Below are positions 1 through 12,089 of a stretch of DNA of 64,000 bases, in pieces. The DNA comes from Spongilla lacustris (lineage: Eukaryota; Porifera; Demospongiae; Spongillida; Spongillidae). Numbering within the stretch: position 1 is the first letter of the stretch; each line of letters starts with the position of its first letter. A program made the translations under genes and the position numbers. Below the pieces are notes generated by a model. It was not told the DNA's origin, ran no database searches, and saw only the letters and a program-made list of their open reading frames with translations. The stretch covers positions 3,033,122 through 3,097,121 of the forward strand of contig OX442431.1 of the NCBI GenBank assembly GCA_949361645.1, read 5' to 3'.

Positions 1-356
1 GCCATTGGTTGACAGTCCTTTGTTGTTTCTTGTGTGCTAGTTATTTCATGTACTGTATTCTTGTATTCTATTTTACCGTATCACTTTCATTATCGCTCGT
101 GATTTGGATTCGCCCACGCGCTGTTTCACATCCCTACTACTCCTGAATCACAAAATTTCTACTCACTGACACAACCATTACAAGCCGAAAAGTTCAAAAC
201 TTGGACGTGTATCTGCTGAAATTTTGCTCACGAGAAGCCAATGGAGTCGATCAGTGGGTACGTATTTTACGTTGGCCCTGTGATGTATAGCGTACCGCCG
301 TGCTATTCGCTACGTATATGTTAAAGGTCGAGACTTTTGGGGATACATCCCAAAGC
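1..356. other. No gene recognised
   Basis: No open frame, splice-bounded exon or repeat is supported in these 356 bases before the CA-rich tract. Confidence 0.5.
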
Positions 357-536
357 ACACGCAAACGCCCACGCACAGCACACGCAACGCACACAAAACA
401 CACACACAACATACAAACACACACACAACATAGACAACATACATGTACACAACACATGCATCACACGCACGCGCACACTGACACACGAACGCACGCACAC
501 GCGCGCGCGCACAACACACTTACACACACACACATA

Positions 537-590
<54 letters not shown>
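357..590. repeat. (CA)n microsatellite
   Basis: An imperfect CA-rich tract that becomes a pure (CA)25 run at 541-590. The long Thr/His-rich and Cys/Val-rich frames here are products of the dinucleotide repeat, not genes. Confidence 0.95.
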
Positions 591-593
<3 letters not shown>

Positions 594-1060
594 CCATACA
601 GCAGTGCTGGAGGTTACTATCAAAGCATGCGTGTATGCTCAGGGCCAATGGCATGCAGATTTAATTTAACCGTATTGACATCTGGAATGATTTTACTAGG
701 GCTTTTACCATGCATGACGATAATGTGTGTTTGCACATATTCATTAGCGGGCATCTACAGGCGTCGTCCCAATAACTCCCTGAGCCAAAACATGTTTTAT
801 TTCGTTATTGCAGCAGTGATGCCAGCGTTTGGAGTTGCGTAGTGGATGCAAAAAGCGGAAAAGATGTACTGGTGTGCCTCTCAACTGGATACATTGTCTT
901 TCTGTTTTTCCCTTCTAACCTGGGGCCAACAGCATTACTTTTTTCGCCTCTACAACTGCTCACTGTTAAATGCTAAATATTCTAATTTGATCAAAAATGT
1001 CAATAACATTATGTTTGTACATTAAAACGATTATTGCAAGGACAAAATATTTTATATACC
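591..1060. other. Intergenic, one weak open frame
   Basis: A 71-codon plus-strand frame (627-842) has a hydrophobic, membrane-like composition, but no splice context or family resemblance supports it. Nothing else is visible up to the LTR-like repeat. Confidence 0.4.
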
Positions 1061-1161
1061 TGTGATGTGCACACCCAGTCCCAGGATTCAGCTCAGTAGT
1101 CAGGATGCTATTTCAACAGAATGTCTACAATATGTAGAATAATAGTATTTCTAGATAATTC
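1061..1161 (-). repeat. LTR-like direct repeat, downstream copy
   Basis: A 101-bp block that repeats in the same orientation at 3133-3233 with about 13 differences, mostly transitions (roughly 87 percent identity). Between the copies lie gag and protease remnants, so the pair is read as short or truncated long terminal repeats of one minus-strand retroelement. On the minus strand both copies end in ACA. A clear TG at the other end is not seen, so the true LTR limits are uncertain. Confidence 0.6.
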
Positions 1162-1635
1162 AAGATGTCTGCCAGCTCGTGAGCCTTGAGGGGGCGTGGC
1201 ACACCTCCTATGAAGATGGTCTTTCGGAGGGTCAATGGGCTGGGAATGGTCCATAATGAGAAGTGGCTGTGGCTGTCAGCTATTTTCCACGGACGAATCT
1301 GCACCTTCAAACTGATCTGAGTAACACTGGATACACAAAGGTAAAGTTTCCCTTCTTCACTGACACAGCTATTGACTAGCCGCTGGACTGATACCTCTCT
1401 TGTAACAGGAGGAATGCATACCCTTTAGGCGGGAAATATGCTTTCGACTGAGCATTGTACAGCCAATCAATATGAGAGGTCCATACTGTAAAAAGTGTTC
1501 CTGAATTTCGGCTCTGTTGATATCTGGTGGTAAACTCCCAACAAACACTTTCCTAGAATACATTTCCCAAGGGTTAGGGCTTCCCAAGCGACATGACGGA
1601 CGGTCCCTGTGGATTCGAGGCGCTGCCATGGTGAA
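1162..1635 (-). pseudogene. Captured CPEB-like RNA-binding fragment inside a retroelement
   Basis: Minus-strand translation gives the start of the first RRM of a cytoplasmic polyadenylation element-binding protein (MYSRKVFVGSLPPDI). It continues through DWLYNAQSKAYFPPKGYAFLL, VSVQRLVNSCVSEEGKLYLC and VQIRPWKIADS into the start of the second RRM (RKTIFIGGVPRPLKAHELAD). The translation changes frame twice, near 1468 and 1400, and has no initiator of its own, so it cannot make this protein. Coding matter runs uninterrupted for about 470 bp with no intron, as expected of a cDNA copy. The fragment stops exactly where the LTR-like repeat begins and starts just after the protease remnant, in the same orientation. 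It therefore sits where pol should be. Family identity is confident; the capture interpretation is inference. Confidence 0.8.
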
Positions 1636-1749
1636 AATCAGAATGACTCGGCATGAGGTATAGATCTAATAGATTAAGGACTCCACCATTAATTAACACA
1701 TCTATACAGAAGGCCTTTATTTCTAATGTTGTGTTCGCGGCAGAAATTC

Positions 1750-3119
1750 ATATCATCTTGTACATTGTGAGTGTCTTAGAGTGTGAGGGGTTAAGGGACA
1801 TACCCGATTTGTAAAGTGGTCCTGATAAGAAGCAGGGAGAGGGGAGAGAGGGGAATGCTGTGGCAGTGCTTCTGGTTCTGGTAGTGGTGCTGGTTTAGGA
1901 ACTGTGCTCACAGGTGTTTGCCTTCTCTGCCTAGCTGAGGTACTGAAGTCCAGTACCAGGCCTTGTTGCTGCAGGAAGTCAACCCCGAGTATGATCTGTG
2001 AAATCAGCTGTTCCATCACGACGAAACTGTGCTCACAGGTACCTCTACTATGCCGCTTAGCTTCACTGCCACCTTGACGCTATTCACAATGGCGAGCTCT
2101 TCATCGCCAGCTGAGACCAGCCTTAGCTTTGGCGTATATCCCACGCTTGTTGTTCCACTGAGGCATTTGGCAATATCTTGCCTGATGAGTGACACCGAGG
2201 AACCAGAATCCAGCATCATCTCCATGCACCGTCATCCCTCCAACTAGTCCATTAACCATGGACGCGCCACTTCTGATGGATGCGACGAACACTGCTTCGA
2301 GTGGGCTTACAGGCACGCAGGGTGTCTGCTGCCCTCTGCAGGCACCCCTCTGGAGTTTCCCTGATACTGCTCGCGGTTTCCATCTTTGTTGGCAGGTAGA
2401 TTACGGCAATTTTTACGTATCTGACCCGCTTTCCCAACAGTGGTAGCAATGTAGTATTGGTCTCTCGAAGCGTGGAATAAACTCGTGTTGTGTACTGGTT
2501 TGCTGCAAGGTGCTCAGTGCTGCAACCTGGTCTGCCAATGCTGCTACCTGCTCTGACAGCTTTTCTACAATGGCGTTTGCTGGGTTGCTAGGAGACATTA
2601 ATGCGACGGCCTACTGCTCGTTCTCCAGAGAGGTCAATAGCTTTGTGTGCACTACCGTAGACTGCAATGTTGGGGTGCTCGCTGTTGCTCTTAATTGCTT
2701 GCTGATTGCCGCGGGAAGTGCCCACCACAAACTGGTGTAGCAATAGTTGCTCTTTTGCTTTGGCATAGAGTCCAGGCATGGCTTGATCCAGTAGCTGCTT
2801 AATATCGTGCACAAACACTGGCAGCGCTTTGTCGGGAACCATTTACCTCTGCCTGAACCTCTCCAGGGCGCTGAACTGATCTTATCGACGTCTTTGCTGC
2901 CAGTATCTCTTCCTTTGCCTTGGCGTAGGTTTTTTTCGTTTCCGCACTGAGTTCCATCCACGATGCTACAGCTTCGCCTTCCAACAGCGTCGGGAGCTTC
3001 ACAGCCCTCGCGTCGTCATTCCATCTATTGGCATCGCTACATATATCAAAACGCACGAACCATTCGTGGACGTTGCCTGACGCGAACGGTTTTGGGAGAC
3101 TGATGTCAGCGTTGGCCAT
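1750..3119 (-). pseudogene. Ty3/Gypsy-like gag and protease remnant
   Basis: The minus strand carries a gag-like start at 3119 (capsid-type opening with LPTLLEGEA), a second gag piece around 2840-2590, a degenerate CCHC-type segment near 2410-2460, and an aspartic protease with the DSGSS active-site triad near 2213. The protease ends in an ILGVDFLQ motif near 1985, followed by a proline-rich tail. The pieces lie in different frames, so the polyprotein is broken. No reverse transcriptase, RNase H or integrase follows; a CPEB fragment occupies that place. The 13 bases between the LTR-like block and gag contain a short TTGGTAGTAGAG segment that could be a primer-binding site. Confidence 0.75.
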
Positions 3120-3132
3120 TCTCTACTACCAA

Positions 3133-3233
3133 TGTAGCGCGCACGCCCAGTCTCAGGATTCAGCTCAGTAGTCAGAATGCTATTTCAATAGAACGTCCAC
3201 AATATATAGTATAATAGTCTTTCTAGATAATTC
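3133..3233 (-). repeat. LTR-like direct repeat, upstream copy
   Basis: This is the partner of the block at 1061-1161, placed directly before the gag start on the minus strand, as the upstream LTR of the same element should be. The aligned length is exactly 101 bp in both copies. Flanking bases show no convincing target-site duplication. Confidence 0.6.
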
Positions 3234-3426
3234 TATAACCTTCCAGCATGTATGTGCATGTCATGTGCCTGCTTAGCACTTAAGGTGTGAACTTGCTAGC
3301 ACTACACACCTTTCTGAGGCACCATACAGAAAAGTGATTCGATTCTACTTTTGTTACTATTGTTTTATTTTACTGTTGCAAGCATTGGGAAACGGACTTA
3401 TTACATACTCTTTTGTATCACCACAG

Positions 3427-5713
3427 GTGTGGAGGTTATGAATATGAATTTGTTGATCCCCCAAATCCTAATGAAATTTGTGGAATCTGTTTCCTCCCTG
3501 TTCGAGACCCTCAACAAACCAAGTGTGTTTGTGCGAAGGTGTACTGCAGGTCATGCTATGATAAGCAGAAGAACACTGCAGGAACATGTCCCACATGTCG
3601 ACAAACTTTTGAAGTATTTCCTGATCAAAATATGAATAGGAGGGTGAAAGGTTTAAGAATTAAGTGTATCTCAACCAATTGTCAGTGGGTAAATGAACTG
3701 CATTTACTTGACAACCATCTTAAAAGCTGTGAGTACATGTTACTTCCTTGTGTTAATGGCTGTGGTAATAAAATCATTCGTAGTGAGGCTATTGTTCACC
3801 AAAGAAATGTTTGTCCTCTTCGACAGTACACATGTGAGTATTGCAAAAAAAAAGGGATTTATAATGAAATCATAGGTCCCCATATCGATGAATGTCCTGA
3901 AGTTGTGATATCCTGTCCAAATGTTGGATGTGAAACTAGTAGTATAAGAAAGAACATGAATACACATTGTTCAATATGTCCACATGAGATAATTGAGTGT
4001 CCCTATGTGCACACGGGATGCACTTTCACATCACCAAGATGCAAAATGGAGGATCACAAAGTCACCTCTGTTGAGTACCATCTCATTGGGAAACTAGAGA
4101 AACAAAGTTCAGAGCTTTTCCAAGGGGCCATGAAAATAAGCCAACTTGAATTCCAGCAAACTGAACAACAAATGGAACACACTAATACCATAAATACATT
4201 ACAACACCAACTCAATGGACAACGTGAAGAGCTGTTAAGACTAAGTGAACAACAGGTGGAACACATGAATACAATTAGCCAACTTGAATCCCAGAAAAAT
4301 GATCAAGATGTGAATCATGCTGATATAATACACAGATTAGAATCACAACTGAAGAAACAACATGAACAGATGGTGAAACACACGATCATAATAAGTGTGC
4401 TCATTGCTATGTTGTGTGCAGTCTGCTGTTCCCTTTTTGGTGGTCATTTATCTGAACAGCTAGTTGAAAACTACAAGACAATAAGTACACTTCAATCTGT
4501 GCAAAGTGAACAAAACAAACAGCTTCAGTATCACACTGAGGCAATAAGCACACTTCAATCTGTGCAAAGCAAACAAAACAAACAGCTTCAGAATCACACT
4601 GAGGCAGTAAGTACACTTCAATCTGTGCAAAGCGAACAAAACAAACAGCTTCAGAAGCACACTGAGGCAGTAAGCACACTTCAATCTGTGCAAAGCGAAC
4701 AAAACAAACAGCTTCAGAATCACACTGAGGCAATAAGCACACTTCAATCTGTGCAAAGCAAACAAAACAAACAGCTTCAGAATCACACTGAGGCAATAAG
4801 CACACTTCAATCTGTGCAAAGCAAACAAAACAAACAGCTTCAGAATCACACTGAGGCAATAAGCACACTTCAATCTGTGCAAAGTGAACAAAACAAACAG
4901 CTTCAGAATCACACTGAGGCAGTAAGTACACTTCAATCTGTGCAAAGCGAACAAAACAAACAGATTCAGAAGCACACTGGGGCAGTAAGCACACTTCAAT
5001 CTGTGCAAAGTGAACAAAACAAACAGCTTCAGAAGCACACTGAGGCAGTAAGCACACTTCAATCTGTGCAAAGCAAACAAAACAAACAGCAGGTTGAACA
5101 CACTGAGGCAATAAGGACACTACAATTCCAGCAAAGAAAGCACAACCAACAGCAGGTTGAACACACTGAGGCAATAAGCAGACTTCAATCCCAACTCACT
5201 GTTACAACAAAACGCACACTTGAGTTCCAACTTACAAAGCAAAGCGATGAAGTGATAAAAGTAAATCAATTTAATAAGTTGAAAGTGAATGATGAGAGTT
5301 ATTACAGTCCAGGGTTTTATACTCATCACCATGGCTACAAGATTTGCTTGAAAGTAGATGTGAATGGAGTTGATGAAGGACATGTGTCTGTATTCCTATA
5401 CCTGATGAAGGGAGAGTATGATGATGACCTCACATGGCCGGTAAATTATGAATGTACAATCACTCTCCTCAACCAGCTCAGAGATGGAGATCATTACTCT
5501 GAAACCTCCACTTATTCATCGGTTGAAAATGATAGCTTTAACAGTAGAGTGGTAGATGGTGAGATAGCTAAAAGGGGGATCGGCTATGAGCCTTTCATTG
5601 CTCACAAGCAGCTGGACCTCCAGAGTGAGAAACAGCGTCAATATTTGATGGATGACACTCTGTACTTCAGAGTAAAAGTGAAGACCCTTCCTTTCAGACC
5701 CTGGCTCGTTTAG
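3427..5713 (+). CDS. TRAF-like protein with RING, zinc fingers, membrane segment, repeats and MATH domain (5' end missing)
   Basis: TRAF proteins pass signals from cell-surface receptors and often act as ubiquitin ligases. The frame is open for about 760 codons to TAG at 5711-5713. An acceptor (CACCACAG, ending 3426) and the lack of a convincing ATG show that the first exon lies upstream and was not found. Counting codons from 3413: a RING finger at 23-62 (CGIC, C..C, CRSC, CPTC), TRAF-type zinc fingers to about 225, a coiled coil, and a 19-residue hydrophobic stretch at 325-343 (IIISVLIAMLCAVCCSLFG). Eleven 21-residue repeats (STLQSVQS.QNKQLQ.HTE) follow to about 590, then a MATH/TRAF-C domain from about 605 to the end (YSPGFYTHHHGY, GHVSVFLYLMKGEYDD, YLMDDTLYFRV). 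Five repeats carry an N-H-T sequon. A membrane segment in the middle of a TRAF is unusual. Confidence 0.9.
4476..5188 (+). repeat. 63-bp coding tandem repeat in the TRAF-like gene
   Basis: Eleven in-frame copies of a 63-bp unit encode a 21-residue coiled-coil repeat. The inner copies are nearly identical at DNA level, differing mainly at one Glu/Lys and one Asn/Lys position, while the last two diverge. This implies recent expansion by unequal exchange. The long minus-strand frames across this tract are shadows of the repeat. Confidence 0.95.
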
Positions 5714-6229
5714 TTTAGTCCTACAAAATCAAGGAAATGGAGTGTGATAGTGGGGGTAGCTGTGGCTGGTGTATGTAATGGGACAGAGTCTAATTTGTTT
5801 GGATGTGAGAATTGTTATCAGGTACATGTACATGCAAGAGTCATGTGTTCCAGTGCATGCATGCACAAAGAAAAGGGCACGTATACCCCCCCGCGTCATA
5901 AACAATCGTGTGACGGACTGATTGCATCAGTTAGATAGTGGGGTAGAGTATGGGAAATAGGGAAAGAGGAGGGAGGAAGGGTGCAAGGGAAGGAGGGGGT
6001 AAAGGAGGTAGATGAAAGAGAGGGTGAGGAGTGAGGGGGGAGAGGTATGAGGGAAAGGGAGGGAAGGATGAGAAGGGAAAAGATAAGAGAGATGGAAGGC
6101 AGAAAGGGAGGGAGTGAGGAATTTAGGGAGAAAGGGAGGAAATAGAGAGGAAGAGGGAGGGTGAGTGATGTTGAGAGGATGCATATGGTATCCCATACCC
6201 CACCATCACCACCACTTCACAGGACTCAC
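5714..6229. other. TRAF 3' flank and purine-rich tract
   Basis: No gene is supported. From about 5937 to 6170 the plus strand is almost pure purine (G/A). On the minus strand this is a pyrimidine tract immediately downstream of the Ig-like exon's donor site, so it probably belongs to that gene's intron. Confidence 0.6.
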
Positions 6230-6567
6230 ATGCTGTGAGGACATTCAGAGTGTCATTGCCTGCATTGTAGCATATGACAGTGGTGCCATTGATAGTCTGT
6301 GGAGAGTATATGGCAAGGATGGAGGTGTAGCAGGAGTCATTCATGTTGGTGGTGGCTGCACTCAGATTGCCACACGCCAAGCTATTCCCATTTGCGCTAG
6401 AGTTATCTGCTTGTTTCGACACTGGCGAGTGAAGGCAGACCCCGCCCATGTGGTGGTGATAGTAGGTGAGGTGGAGTCGTAGATGGTGCAGGTGTAGTAG
6501 ACACTGTCCCCAGGGCACAGGTACGCGCCAATTGGCGGGGAAAAGCGGCAGAACATCGGACAAGTGT
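6230..6567 (-). pseudogene. Immunoglobulin-like domain exon with a frameshift
   Basis: The minus strand reads from an acceptor (CAATTAG, just above 6567) through TCPMFCRF..., CPGDSVYYTCTIYD and TTWAGSAFTRQC to QITLAQ. It then changes frame near 6390 and continues with NSLACGNLSAATTNMNDSCY, TSILAIYSPQTINGTTVICY and NDTLNVLT, to a donor (CAT/GTGAGT) at 6229. The cysteines, the Trp and the YTC / VICY strands fit the Ig-fold extracellular domains common in sponge receptor-like proteins. As written the frameshift breaks it; a one-base assembly error is equally possible. No neighbouring exons of the gene were found. Confidence 0.65.
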
Positions 6568-6621
6568 CTAATTGTGAATACGTGCGGGTAAAACGAGAGT
6601 TAGCGTATGTATGAGTGTGAC

Positions 6622-6755
<134 letters not shown>

Positions 6756-6870
6756 TAGGCGGCGACAATACTATTTTATGCATGTTGTCCTAGGGGTGCG
6801 TGTGTTTGTGTATGTGTGCTCGCTACTAGTATTCGCTTGTGCATACGAGTGTGAGTACGCTGTAGCTAGG

Positions 6871-6935
6871 TGTGTGTAAGGGAACCAACGTGTGATTCGA
6901 CGCTGTAAGCTCACACATTAATTCCCTTACACACA
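6871..6935. repeat. 65-bp inverted repeat
   Basis: Perfect 14-bp arms (TGTGTGTAAGGGAA at 6871-6884 and its complement at 6922-6935) enclose a 37-base loop that has a further 5-bp TGTGA/TCACA pairing. It lies beside the GT tract. No function is known. Confidence 0.6.
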
Positions 6936-7254
6936 CTACAGGATGGTATTGAAGTGTCTGCCAGTTAAATACAGACGGGTAGCTGAGTGTACATGTCTTA
7001 GCGAACAACTCGCGCGCCTGGTACATCAACATACACAGTGACATCATTAAGTGAGCAGCAATGCAACACTTTTGCTCTTTCCACAAACCGTTTCTCTTTC
7101 ACCCTTGCTAAACTTTTCCATTCCACGTGTCGTTGCATTTTTAAAGAAACGCGAGTTGCTACTGGAACTGCAGTTTATCGCCTAAACTGTGAACATATCA
7201 TTACATTGGATGGGAGGACGTTGTTATGATACAATTACCATTTTTGATACAAAT

Positions 7255-7770
7255 GCAGGGTGTGTACGGTAGTATGATAATAGCTATATCTGGGCTGAAA
7301 ACTTTTAGGGAGGTTGATGTGGAGCCCAAGAGGAGACGCCTTCTCTTAGATGATTGTAATGACCTGCAGAATGGCATTTGGGGAACTGGCCATTACCCCT
7401 TCGTCCACATACCAAGCATGGAAAGAAAGGTTTTGACTGGTTGTGTTGGAAGTAATGGCTGTTATCAGTTGGTGGAGAACAAGTGAAAAATAGAAAGGGC
7501 CAAGTGGGTCTCTCTGTTGTACACCAAGTTCAGATGTCAAAATGTCCATGGAGTGCAAGAGAAAAGGGTGTTGTCCATAGCACCACTGGCTCCAAGGTGC
7601 AAGAGCAGGGAAAAATTTTGAGATCTGATCAATGAGGGCCTGCCGAGACACCAAATTGAATGCATAGCACATTTCTACCTTCAGAACTGCGAAGCTCCTT
7701 TGGACCAGTTATCTGCAACACACTTTCGGAGACCATGGATGATTTTGTCCCAGCCTGAAGAGCATGCCAC
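7255..7770 (-). pseudogene. Reverse transcriptase fragment (LINE-like family)
   Basis: The minus strand reads II.GLRK.VADNWSKGASQF, then AFNLVSRQALIDQ, WCYGQHPFLL, ELGVQQRDPLGP, LSFHAWYVDEGVMA and LGLHINLPKS in changing frames. These correspond to the core RT motifs (GVQQGDPLGP and the YxDD box), but the box reads YVDEG and the G of QQGDP is R, so catalysis is lost. It is one of about nine fragments of the same family in this window. Confidence 0.8.
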
Positions 7771-7878
7771 ACCAAATTGGAGAGGTTCAAAAAACACTGA
7801 CATCTGGTCTCAATAAACGGGGATTATTATTTTTATAAATAATAAAGGTCATATGAAATTTTATTTGTAATATTATAC

Positions 7879-9090
<1,212 letters not shown>

Positions 9091-9132
9091 ACCATAGATA
9101 TTAGAGTAGTAGTCTACTCTAATATCTATGGT
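9091..9132. repeat. Perfect 19-bp palindromic hairpin
   Basis: Two 19-bp arms (starting ACCATAGATATTAGAG) are exactly complementary around a TAGT loop. A strong hairpin in single strands; perhaps a transposon end or cruciform. Confidence 0.85.
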
Positions 9133-9357
9133 AATATTTATAAATTTATATATGTAATATGAACCATTGTCTTACTGACTTATTCAACTGAAATCCTACA
9201 TCACCAATCTTATGTTTATAAAAATATATATATATATCTTGTTAATATGCCGCTGATGGTTTGCCTTTCCTTACGCGTATTGCTTTGAAAAGATCGGTAT
9301 AGCGTTACAAATTAGGGAACTTAGAGATCATGACGAACTGGAGCTTGTGCAACCCCG

Positions 9358-9714
9358 TTGAAGTTAGCCGCACATTCCTTTCTAAATAGCATTCAGTCCG
9401 CAAGCGGTGGGCGTTATAAGCGTGCTCTATAGGCGCTATCACGAATGCAGTGTGAGTAACTGCAACGTGTTGCCCTTACATGCACGCATATCTCCTGCTC
9501 AAATACGTCACGTGCATGGGTCTTGTGTGATGTCCCTGTCATGCATTTGCACTGGTTTATTGTTATAGTATTGTTTTGTTTGTGTTGTGCATGAAATACC
9601 AAATATAGGAATAGAAACAAAGTCGCGTTCTTTAATCCAAATGAATAAGCTTAAGTCATTGATCATAATTAATTACTTGGAATGTGTGGCTGAGTAATGT
9701 GCGGCTAACTTCAA
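9358..9714. repeat. Inverted repeat pair, possible MITE
   Basis: A perfect 19-bp inverted repeat (TTGAAGTTAGCCGCACATT at 9358-9376, its complement at 9696-9714) bounds 319 bp without coding potential. The geometry fits a short non-autonomous DNA transposon, but no target duplication is clear. Confidence 0.5.
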
Positions 9715-10588
9715 TGGAGTACTTGTGCATTATTTACCAAAAAGACACACAGGAAGCCTTAAAATGCCCTTTGTTTAGGTACTTTCACATTATTTCACGT
9801 TACGTACTTCCGCCTATCCAAATATCTGCCATAAAAATTGTGACTGGTTTTTACGAAGGTTAAGAGAGGTAGGTATTTTTGAAAATCAAGTTCTCGATAG
9901 TTTTAGGACTATAAAACCTCAAATTTGCCTGGATCATAGAGCTGTGAGCGCTCTTTCACGCATTAGTGCATATAAGATCGTACGCAATATCTAAGTTAAG
10001 GATGTTGTGCGTTCTAATTAGAGTATAAAGTCAACGTTGTTTATTCTACTCTTCCAAAGATGGGACCTCCTCAAAAACGTCAAAAAACGTTGCTGGCAAG
10101 CTATTTCTATGTACCATGAAACATTTAGGACGATCTGACTATGCGCAATGGCTCATTTTCAGCTCGCCGTTTAATGTGTCACAGCTATGTCATAGCTTAT
10201 CACATTATAACAGAATTTGGTTTTCATAGAATGGAATCAATACTCTGTTAGGAGGTATAGTGATTGGATTTACAACACACTTATTTGTAGAATTGTGTAA
10301 CCCAATCAACCTTGGATCCACATAAATACGCCCTTTTTTGAGGATGTTAACTCCGGACCTATGTATAAACACATTGCATCGTTGTATTGATCTATGAGCG
10401 TTATTATATGCAACTTTCAGAATTTTTGGACTGTGCGCAATGATATATTTTCGCCACAGACCAAGTTATAGTATTGCGGGAGATGCGTTAACCATGCGTA
10501 CAAACACCGTTTGATAAACCTGAAATGTGAATGCTTTTGCCGCCTTGATATTAAATATCATAATGGTTACATGCCGTATCCCTTTTCA
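9715..10588. other. No gene recognised
   Basis: AT-rich with many stops on both strands. It ends in a plausible splice acceptor (CCCTTTTCAG) directly before 10590. Confidence 0.5.
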
Positions 10589-10589
10589 G

Positions 10590-11326
10590 ATGGCTAATAT
10601 ATTGACGAAGGACTTTGATGAGCTAATTCAAACCTATGAAAATGATTTAAATACTTGCATGGTTCTCTAAGTCACCCATCAAAAGATATGCTAGTAAAAA
10701 GTCAAGCTGCTCCAGTGCATAATATGCTATCTGAACAGACCCTTGGTCTTGTCGACTACCATGTTCGGCATGCACCTAATGCTAATATGGGCTTCATTGA
10801 TGGGAAGGTGAAATGTGCAAAAAATCAAACACTATCGTGGCTTCAAGGCAAAGCTGATGAAATTCAAGAAAAACTTATATTATTTGCAATAAAGAGAGTA
10901 AGATTTACATGGAAGCAAAGAAAAGCCAATGATGAACTGAGAATACAAATTCAACATTACAGACTTCAAGAAGAACAAAGTAAGCAAGATAAAGTTTTTA
11001 GAGGCAAAACTGAAATAAAGGTTAAGTCAATACTTGCTAATGAATGCAAAATAGAAGAACAATTTCCTCAAATCTCATCAGAATTTATTAAAATAGTTGT
11101 TAAAAACCCTTCATGGTTATTGGGTAAATACATAGAGCAGGAGTGGAACATCTCCCCTGGAATTAACAAAAAATATAATGGAAAAGTGCTGCTTATAAAG
11201 AACAGTAAATTAATTATTTCATATTGGAAACTGGAAGAAAGTGAAGATGATGGAGAAGATGAATCTATTACTTTGGTGCAGTTTGTTACTGATATCATTC
11301 ACAAAGATTTAGTTGTGCTTGTGTAA
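10590..11326 (+). pseudogene. Transposon-associated hypothetical protein, frameshifted
   Basis: After an acceptor-like TTTTCAG the frame opens MANILTKDFDELIQTYEN and ends at TAA near 10671. A second frame takes over from about 10650 and stays open 222 codons to 11326 (SLSHPSKDMLVKSQAAPVHN, LVDYHVRHAPNANMGFIDGK, LSWLQGKADEIQEKL). The middle is a Lys/Glu-rich helix and the C-terminus is acidic. From memory it resembles C-terminal ORFs of uncharacterised mobile-element proteins repeated in sponge and cnidarian genomes. I cannot name a family. It may belong with the broken gene at 12565. Confidence 0.45.
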
Positions 11327-12058
11327 ATGTGTAATATTCATGTGTTTTTATTTATTCATACATGTACATTTTTACAGATTGTATGTAGTCAAAACGTACC
11401 AATGTCTTTCAGATCATTTATTTGTTTTTTTTTTAATCTTTTTGAAACACTCCAACGAACGTCAAAACTTCAGTTTTATACATTTATAAATGCACGTTGA
11501 AATTCCACTATATAACTTATAAGGAAATAGTATTTTTCCCTAATGCACATTCTTTGTGTAGGCCTACAATATGCTGTTCTTCATATGAAATTTGGAATCA
11601 AAATGTTAAAAAAAAAAAATCTTATGACCGTTTGAATATCGGCACTACCGCAATCACAGTTTTTATAATATCTCCGCATCAGTCTCCATACATTGTTTTA
11701 TCGGTACTTAAAGGCCCGTTTCTCCGGTTAGGATTAAGCTAAAAAAAAGATAAAAACAGTTTTGAAAACCATTCAATATGGTCTTTAAATTGATGTTATT
11801 TGTCATGCGTGAAAGTTTATTTGAAACTTTTTTGTTAAGTACCTACTTTGTTAAGCCCTGCATGCTTTCAGCGGTGACAAGGGAGTTTGCTGTACATACA
11901 AATCGTTTTAAATTTTGGCAAATGTAAAGCAGTTTCATGACATAGACGCGCTCTACCAACTATTAAAACTGTACTTTGAGAATGATGTGATCGTGAGACG
12001 ACTTCGGCACAAATCAAGTAACTTATAAAGTACAACAATTCTAACCTGATGAAGGCAA

Positions 12059-12060
<2 letters not shown>
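11327..12060. other. No gene recognised
   Basis: AT-rich sequence with homopolymer runs; the short frames have no supporting context. Confidence 0.5.

Positions 12061-12089
<29 letters not shown>
12061..12089. repeat. (TAA)n microsatellite
   Basis: Nearly ten copies of TAA in tandem. Confidence 0.95.

Noticed and set aside
357..623. Frames rich in Thr/His or Cys/Val over CA and GT runs, also at 6568-6879, 7787-8148 and 28053-28406
   Set aside because: Dinucleotide repeats give stop-free frames on both strands; no gene evidence.
4407..5174. Long minus-strand open frame of 255 codons over the TRAF-like gene
   Set aside because: It is the antisense shadow of the 63-bp coding repeat; the plus strand carries recognisable RING, zinc-finger and MATH domains.
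5744..5938. Short frame with CNGTESNLFGC, reminiscent of an SRCR domain end
   Set aside because: Only about 25 residues match, the rest is unrelated, and no splice sites bound it.
6165..6482. 105-codon plus-strand frame opposite the Ig-like exon
   Set aside because: Antisense shadow; the minus strand has the Ig cysteine/tryptophan pattern and splice sites.
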